From Rhodococcus sovatensis (GTDB lineage: Bacteria; Actinomycetota; Actinomycetes; Mycobacteriales; Mycobacteriaceae), in assembly GCF_037327425.1 (NCBI RefSeq), contig NZ_CP147846.1:1178001-1242000 (forward strand): 64,000 bases of DNA, written 5' to 3'. Both the position numbers and the translations under genes were made by a program. A model generated the notes under the pieces. It worked only from the letters and a program-made list of their open reading frames with translations. It made no database searches and was not told the DNA's origin. Shown here piece after piece: positions 58,911 to 64,000 of this stretch (the first letter of the stretch is position 1; the number at the start of each line of letters is the position of its first letter).

Positions 58911-60917
58911 GTGTCAGAGAAGTCAACAGCAATCTTCGACGACCTCGACAGGTACATGTCCTCGCCGCGGGTCAACGACTTCGCTGTCTCGGGGGACGGT
59001 TCGAGGGCGGTCGTCGCGATTGCCGAGCCGAACGCCGACGGAACGAAGTATGTCGCCGCGCTGTGGGACATCGATGTGGCCGGGGTCGATTCGGCCCGCC
59101 GGCTCACCTTCGACGAGGGTGGGGTGAGTGGGCCCGCATTCGACTCGATGGGTGATCTGCTCTTTCTGCGGCGTGCAACCAAAGATGACGAGTCCAGTGC
59201 AGTCTGGTCGTTGCCCAGCAACGGCGGCGAGGCACGAGTCCTCGCCTCCCGGGGGGCCGGCTTCGCCGGAATCCGAGCCGCAACGGGTGCTCGCGTGTTC
59301 GTGGCCGTATCCGACGTCCACCCATCGGCCGACACAGAGGGCGACGACGACCGAATCCGTTTGCTGCGCAAGGACGGTAAGGTCTCGGCGATTCTGCACA
59401 CGGGGTACCCGATCCGGTACTGGGACCATGACCTCGGTCCAGCCGTTCCACAACTGTTCGCTGGCGAATCCGATTCGCCCGAAACAGAGGCGGTCCGTCG
59501 GATCACGGCTGGCGCCGGGAGTGCGCTGCGGGAGGCGTCGTACGACATCAGTTCCGACGGCTCGTTCGTCGTGTCCACCTGGACGGTGCCCGGTGCGCTC
59601 GCTACATCCAGGGCGGTGCTGGTCAGGATCGATGTCGCGACCGATGAGCGGACCGTGCTGGTCGACGACGACGGTGCCGACCTCGGATCGCCCGCGATCT
59701 CACCCGACGGCCGTCGGGTCGCGTTCGTCAGGGAGTCGCTGTCCACTCCCGACGAGGCGCCCAGGATGACCCTGCAGCAACTCGATATCGCCACCGGTTC
59801 GGTCGTCGACGCCGCGCCAGGATGGGACCGGTGGCCGACGAACCCGGTGTGGTTGGCCGACGGAAGCGGAATACTCGTCGTAGCCGACGAGAACGGCCGC
59901 GCCCCGATTTTTCTGGTACGCGACGGTGTGCCCACACGCATCACCGACACCGATGCCGCGTACACCCACGTCCATGCCTGCACCGACGGTTCGATCTTCG
60001 CGCTCGAAGCGTCGTATCTGCAGCCGCCGCATCCAGTGCGCATCGATCTGTCCTCAGGGCGTATTCGGCAGCTTCGCCTTGCCGACGAGCTTCCGGAACT
60101 GCCGGGAAACCTCACCGAGATCGAGGCTGTCGCCGCTGACGGCAGACGGATCCGGGCATGGCTCGCGCTCCCGGCCGGCGCAGGTGATGCAGCGAAGGCC
60201 CCACTGCTGCTCTGGGTGCACGGCGGGCCGTTGGGCTCGTGGAACACCTGGTCGTGGCGATGGAACCCCTGGCTGCTCGTCGCGAGAGGGTATGCGGTGT
60301 TGCTCCCTGACCCCGCATTGTCCACCGGATACGGCCAGGATTTCGTGCAGCGAGGCTGGGGGAGATGGGGCAAGGAGCCGTTCACCGACCTGATGGCGAT
60401 CACCGACGCCGCCGTCGAACTGCCGGAGATCGATTCGACGAAGACCGCGGCCATGGGCGGATCGTTCGGCGGGTACATGGCCAATTGGATCGCCGGGCAT
60501 ACCGATAGATTCGATGCGATCGTCACCCATGCCGGTCTGTGGGCCCTCGATCAGTTCGGGCCGACCACGGACGTCGCGTACTACTGGGGCCGAGAGATGT
60601 CGCCGGAGATGGCCGTCGAGAATTCTCCGCACCTCTACGTCGCCGACATCACCACCCCGATGCTCGTCATCCATGGTGACAAGGACTACCGAGTACCGAT
60701 CGGTGAAGGTCTTCGGCTCTGGTACGAGCTGCTCAGCGAGTCGGGTCTGCCCGCCGACGACGAGGGAAAGACCGATCACCGTCTGCTTTGCTTCCCATCC
60801 GAGAACCACTGGGTGCTGACGCCGCAGCACGCGAAGATCTGGTACCAAGTCGTTTTTTCGTTCCTGTCCGAACACGTTCTGGGCGAGCCAACGACGTTGC
60901 CGGAGGCGCTGGGCTGA
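58911..60917 (+). CDS. S9-family prolyl oligopeptidase / acylaminoacyl peptidase
   Basis: 668 residues. N-terminal beta-propeller (about 20-390, blade motifs SPAISPDGRRVAFVRE, TNPVWLADGSGILVVAD) and a C-terminal alpha/beta hydrolase with nucleophile Ser518 in GGSFGGYMANW, catalytic Asp and His in IHGDKDYRVP and PSENHWV. No signal peptide, so intracellular; it removes acylated or prolyl residues from short peptides. GTG start 73 bp after sigF; possibly part of its transcript. 56 bp before valS. Confidence 0.9.
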   Translation: MSEKSTAIFDDLDRYMSSPRVNDFAVSGDGSRAVVAIAEPNADGTKYVAALWDIDVAGVDSARRLTFDEGGVSGPAFDSMGDLLFLRRATKDDESSAVWSLPSNGGEARVLASRGAGFAGIRAATGARVFVAVSDVHPSADTEGDDDRIRLLRKDGKVSAILHTGYPIRYWDHDLGPAVPQLFAGESDSPETEAVRRITAGAGSALREASYDISSDGSFVVSTWTVPGALATSRAVLVRIDVATDERTVLVDDDGADLGSPAISPDGRRVAFVRESLSTPDEAPRMTLQQLDIATGSVVDAAPGWDRWPTNPVWLADGSGILVVADENGRAPIFLVRDGVPTRITDTDAAYTHVHACTDGSIFALEASYLQPPHPVRIDLSSGRIRQLRLADELPELPGNLTEIEAVAADGRRIRAWLALPAGAGDAAKAPLLLWVHGGPLGSWNTWSWRWNPWLLVARGYAVLLPDPALSTGYGQDFVQRGWGRWGKEPFTDLMAITDAAVELPEIDSTKTAAMGGSFGGYMANWIAGHTDRFDAIVTHAGLWALDQFGPTTDVAYYWGREMSPEMAVENSPHLYVADITTPMLVIHGDKDYRVPIGEGLRLWYELLSESGLPADDEGKTDHRLLCFPSENHWVLTPQHAKIWYQVVFSFLSEHVLGEPTTLPEALG

Positions 60918-60973
60918 GTCGGCCGAGAAAAGGGCGTGTCGGGGCGGTCGGAGGGGACCACTAGAATCGACCG

Positions 60974-63643
60974 GTGACCAGTTCAGCGCCAGAGACCCCA
61001 GACAACCCAGCAGACCGCCTACCCAAGAGCTGGGACCCCAGCGAGGTAGAGGCGAAGCTGTATCAGGGCTGGGTCGACGCCGGTTACTTCGAGGCCGATC
61101 CGTCCAGCACCAAGCCTGCGTACTCGATCGTCCTGCCGCCCCCGAACGTCACGGGCAGTCTGCACATGGGCCACGCACTCGACCACACGTTGATGGATGC
61201 GCTGAGCCGCCGCAAGCGGATGCTCGGCTTCGAGGTGCTGTGGCTTCCCGGGATGGATCACGCGGGCATTGCGACGCAAACCATCGTCGAGAAGCAGCTC
61301 GCGGTGGACGGCAAGACCAAAGAGGACTTCGGCCGCGAACTGTTCGTCGACAAGGTCTGGGACTGGAAGCACGAGTCGGGTGGGACGATTCTGGGCCAGA
61401 TGCGACGCATCGGTGACGGTGTCGACTGGAACCGCGAGCGCTTCACCATGGACGACGGATTGTCCCAGGCCGTGCAGACCATGTTCAAACGGATGTACGA
61501 CGACGGTCTCATCTACCGTGCCGAGCGGCTCGTCAACTGGTCCCCGGTGTTGCAGACGGCGATCTCCGACATCGAAGTCAAGTTCGAGGACGTCGAAGGC
61601 GAGCTCGTCTCGCTTCGCTACGGATCGCTGAAGGATGACGAGCCGCACGTCATCGTCGCAACCACTCGCGTGGAGACCATGCTCGGCGATACCGCGGTGG
61701 CTGTGCACCCCGAGGACGAGCGATACCGCCATCTCGTCGGCACAACTCTCGAGCACCCCTTCACCGGCAGACAGATCCCGATCATCGCCGACGACTACGT
61801 CGACCCCGAGTTCGGTACCGGCGCAGTCAAGATCACCCCTGCCCACGATCCGAACGACTTCGAGATGGGCGTGCGGCACAACCTGCCGATGCCGACCATC
61901 ATGGACAAGGCCGGCCGAATCGCCGATACCGGAACCGAATTCGACGGTCTCGATCGCTTCGAGGCAAGGGTGAAGGTCCGCGAAGCTCTCGCCGAGCAAG
62001 GCCGGGTCGTGGCGGAGAAGCGACCGTACCTGCACAGTGTCGGTCACTCCGAGCGAAGCGGTGAGTCGATCGAACCCAGACTGTCGTTGCAGTGGTGGGT
62101 CAAGGTCGACGGTCTGGCCAAAGCTGCGGGCGATGCAGTTCGCAATGGCGACACGGTCATTCACCCGGCAAGTCAGGAACCACGTTGGTTCGCCTGGGTC
62201 GACAACATGCACGACTGGTGTATCTCACGCCAGCTGTGGTGGGGACACCGCATCCCGATCTGGTACGGACCCGACGGCGAAACCGTCTGTCTCGGTCCGG
62301 ACGAAACTGCTCCGGAAGGGTGGGAACAGGACCCGGACGTCCTCGACACCTGGTTCTCGTCCGGACTGTGGCCGTTCTCGACGATGGGATGGCCGCAAGC
62401 TACCGACGATCTCGCGAAGTTCTATCCGACGTCTGTTCTCGTCACCGGTTACGACATTCTGTTCTTCTGGGTGGCGCGGATGATGATGTTCGGTACCTAC
62501 GTGTCCTCCGACGCGTCGGTCACCGCCGGAGAGGGCGGCGGTCAGGTTCCATTCACGGACATCTTCCTGCATGGCCTCGTCCGAGACCAGCACGGCAAGA
62601 AGATGTCCAAGTCGCGAGGCAACGGCATCGATCCGCTCGACTGGGTCGACCGTTTCGGTGCGGACGCACTGCGATTCACCCTCGCGCGCGGAGCCAATCC
62701 GGGAGCGGATCTGTCGGTCGGCGAGGATCATGCGCAGTCCTCCCGCAACTTCGCCAACAAGCTGTTCAATGCGACGAAGTTTGCGCTCATGAACGGCGCT
62801 GCGCCGGAGCAGCTTCCGGCGCGCGTGGAGCTCACCGACGCCGACCGGTGGATACTCGATCGTCTCGATCACGTTCGGGCAGAGGTCGATACGGCGTTCG
62901 AGCGATACGAGTTCAGCAAGGCATGCGAGGCTCTCTATCATTTCGCTTGGGACGAGGTGTGCGACTGGTACCTCGAAATCGCGAAGGTGCAGTTCTCCGA
63001 CGAGGCGCAGGCGGCACCGACCCGGGCAGTGCTCGGTAACGTGCTCGACGCACTGCTCCGGCTGTTGCACCCCGTCATTCCATTCGTCACCGAAACGCTG
63101 TGGAAGGTGTTGACCGGGGGAGAGTCCATCGTGGTCGCATCCTGGCCGACAGCCTCTGAGGTCGATGCCGATGCACTTGCTGCGCAACGTGTTTCCGACA
63201 TGCAGAAGCTCATCACCGAGGTCCGTCGATTCCGTAGCGACCAGGGCCTCAAGCCGTCGCAGAAGGTCGCTGCCACGCTCATCGGGATCGAGGCGGCTGA
63301 CCTCGTCGCGCAGGTTCCCGCGACCCGTGCGCTCGCGAAACTCACCGAACCCGCTGACGGCTTCAATGCCACGGCCTCGGTCGAGGTCCGTCTGTCTCAG
63401 GCAACCGTGACGGTGGAACTCGACACCTCGGGAACGGTCGATCTCGTCGCCGAACGGGCGAGGCTGGTCAAAGACCTCGCGGCTGCGGAGAAGGAGCTCG
63501 GCCAGACGACCGGCAAGCTCGGAAACGATGCGTTCCTCGCCAAGGCGCCGGATGCCGTCGTCGACAAGATCCGTTCGCGTCAGCAGATCGCCACCGAGGA
63601 GATCGCGCGCATTCAGGCCCGCCTCGAAGCGATGGGCCAGTAG
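60974..63643 (+). CDS. valS: Valyl-tRNA synthetase
   Basis: 889 residues, class I synthetase. HIGH-type motif HMGH at 64-67 in PPPNVTGSLHMGHALD, KMSKS motif KKMSKSRGN near residue 542, CP1 editing domain around 190-340 and a C-terminal coiled-coil arm (ARLVKDLAAAEKELGQTTGKL). Charges tRNA-Val. GTG start; the leader is short (56 bp) and shows no T-box. Its stop codon overlaps folC by 1 bp. Confidence 0.97.
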   Translation: MTSSAPETPDNPADRLPKSWDPSEVEAKLYQGWVDAGYFEADPSSTKPAYSIVLPPPNVTGSLHMGHALDHTLMDALSRRKRMLGFEVLWLPGMDHAGIATQTIVEKQLAVDGKTKEDFGRELFVDKVWDWKHESGGTILGQMRRIGDGVDWNRERFTMDDGLSQAVQTMFKRMYDDGLIYRAERLVNWSPVLQTAISDIEVKFEDVEGELVSLRYGSLKDDEPHVIVATTRVETMLGDTAVAVHPEDERYRHLVGTTLEHPFTGRQIPIIADDYVDPEFGTGAVKITPAHDPNDFEMGVRHNLPMPTIMDKAGRIADTGTEFDGLDRFEARVKVREALAEQGRVVAEKRPYLHSVGHSERSGESIEPRLSLQWWVKVDGLAKAAGDAVRNGDTVIHPASQEPRWFAWVDNMHDWCISRQLWWGHRIPIWYGPDGETVCLGPDETAPEGWEQDPDVLDTWFSSGLWPFSTMGWPQATDDLAKFYPTSVLVTGYDILFFWVARMMMFGTYVSSDASVTAGEGGGQVPFTDIFLHGLVRDQHGKKMSKSRGNGIDPLDWVDRFGADALRFTLARGANPGADLSVGEDHAQSSRNFANKLFNATKFALMNGAAPEQLPARVELTDADRWILDRLDHVRAEVDTAFERYEFSKACEALYHFAWDEVCDWYLEIAKVQFSDEAQAAPTRAVLGNVLDALLRLLHPVIPFVTETLWKVLTGGESIVVASWPTASEVDADALAAQRVSDMQKLITEVRRFRSDQGLKPSQKVAATLIGIEAADLVAQVPATRALAKLTEPADGFNATASVEVRLSQATVTVELDTSGTVDLVAERARLVKDLAAAEKELGQTTGKLGNDAFLAKAPDAVVDKIRSRQQIATEEIARIQARLEAMGQ

Positions 63644-64000
63644 TGAGCGAATTCGAGACACCGAGCGTCGATCCGGGCCCGGTCGATCTCGCCGAGATGG
63701 CGCTCGTCGAAGCGGAACTCGACAAGCGTTGGCCCGAGACGAAGATCGAGCCGAGCATCTCGCGGATCGCAGCGTTGATGGATCTGCTCGGTTCGCCGCA
63801 GAAGGCGTATCCGTCGATTCACGTCGCGGGTACGAACGGCAAGACCTCGGTGACACGCATGATCGATGCCTTGCTGACGCACTTCCACCGTCGGACAGGA
63901 CGCACGACTAGCCCGCACCTGCAGCTGGCGACCGAGCGCATCAGTATCGACGGCAAGCCGATTTCGCCTCGGCTCTATGTCGATACCTACAACGAGATCG
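63643..64000 (+). CDS. folC: Folylpolyglutamate/dihydrofolate synthase (3' end outside window)
   Basis: First 119 residues of a Mur-ligase-fold enzyme, starting at GTG that overlaps the valS TAG by one base. P-loop GTNGKTS at 63-69 in HVAGTNGKTSVTRMIDALL, then TSPHLQLATERISIDGKPIS, which is the FolC pattern. Adds glutamate to dihydropteroate or tetrahydrofolate. The rest lies beyond base 64000. valS-folC is the mycobacterial order. Confidence 0.95.
   Translation, partial: MSEFETPSVDPGPVDLAEMALVEAELDKRWPETKIEPSISRIAALMDLLGSPQKAYPSIHVAGTNGKTSVTRMIDALLTHFHRRTGRTTSPHLQLATERISIDGKPISPRLYVDTYNEI

Noticed and set aside
58253..60526. Very long open frame (757 codons) on the minus strand opposite sigF and the S9 peptidase gene
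   Set aside because: The plus-strand genes have full domain signatures; the minus-strand product is low-complexity Ser/Arg/Pro-rich without domains, a typical shadow in high-GC DNA.
60918..60973. T-box leader for valS
   Set aside because: The leader is only 56 bp, too short for a T-box, and lacks its conserved sequence.
62225..63856. 543-codon minus-strand frame opposite valS and folC
   Set aside because: Composition and lack of motifs mark it as a mirror of valS codon bias.

Overview
The window is high-GC actinobacterial chromosome, most probably a Rhodococcus or close Nocardiaceae relative. The reasons are the gene content (Actinobacteria-type PcaL fusion, cutinase, GlbO, a mycothiol-type DsbA-like oxidoreductase, paired ClpP1/ClpP2, a large NAD-dependent glutamate dehydrogenase, UsfX/SigF) and a gene order that, from memory, follows the Mycobacterium tuberculosis block Rv2477c to Rv2447c: ettA, gdh, thioesterase, hypothetical, aglA, glbO, HNH protein, DUF5130, pepN, DsbA-like, rpiB, fpg/nei-like, tRNAs, tig, clpP1, clpP2, clpX, then valS and folC. 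No rRNA, CRISPR array, transposase, integrase or prophage was seen.

Layout. 1-20 kb is the accessory part: the end of a UMF1-type permease; an epoxide-hydrolase-like enzyme with its TetR regulator, divergent from a ferredoxin reductase, acyl-CoA desaturase and small-protein operon; a PucR regulator; a YdcF-like exported protein; an N5-(carboxyethyl)ornithine-synthase-like dehydrogenase; tRNA-Arg; a cutinase; two coupled secreted proteins; XdhC; a CopD-CtaG fusion; a divergent MarR/ABC exporter pair; an SSB paralogue; and a secreted lipase. 20-46 kb is the conserved housekeeping block, with tRNA-Gly and tRNA-Pro ahead of tig-clpP1-clpP2-clpX. 46.8-54.4 kb is a complete protocatechuate branch of the beta-ketoadipate pathway, pcaHGBLRF divergent from pcaIJ. 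54.3-64 kb holds fdhD, malQ, rsbW-sigF, an S9 peptidase, valS and the start of folC.

How the genes work together. PcaHG opens protocatechuate, PcaB and PcaL carry it to 3-oxoadipate, PcaIJ activates it with CoA and PcaF cleaves it to acetyl-CoA and succinyl-CoA; PcaR is encoded inside the operon. Trigger factor, ClpX and the mixed ClpP1P2 protease form a folding and proteolysis unit. The reductase supplies electrons to the desaturase, and the TetR protein is the likely lipid-responsive repressor.

Most notable non-coding signals: a family of two-hairpin intergenic repeats (a near-identical tandem pair at 30.0-30.25 kb and degenerate copies at 41.1-41.3 kb); a ClgR-type box between tig and clpP1; paired 10-bp inverted half-sites in the pca divergent promoter; three alternating half-sites before the MarR/ABC pair; DnaA-box-like 9-mers before the SSB paralogue; a truncated metallo-beta-lactamase-fold lactonase relic downstream of clpX; and long hairpin terminators, one of which contains the stop codons of both flanking genes. 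No large unknown multi-gene system was found; the repeat family is the best candidate for something undescribed.
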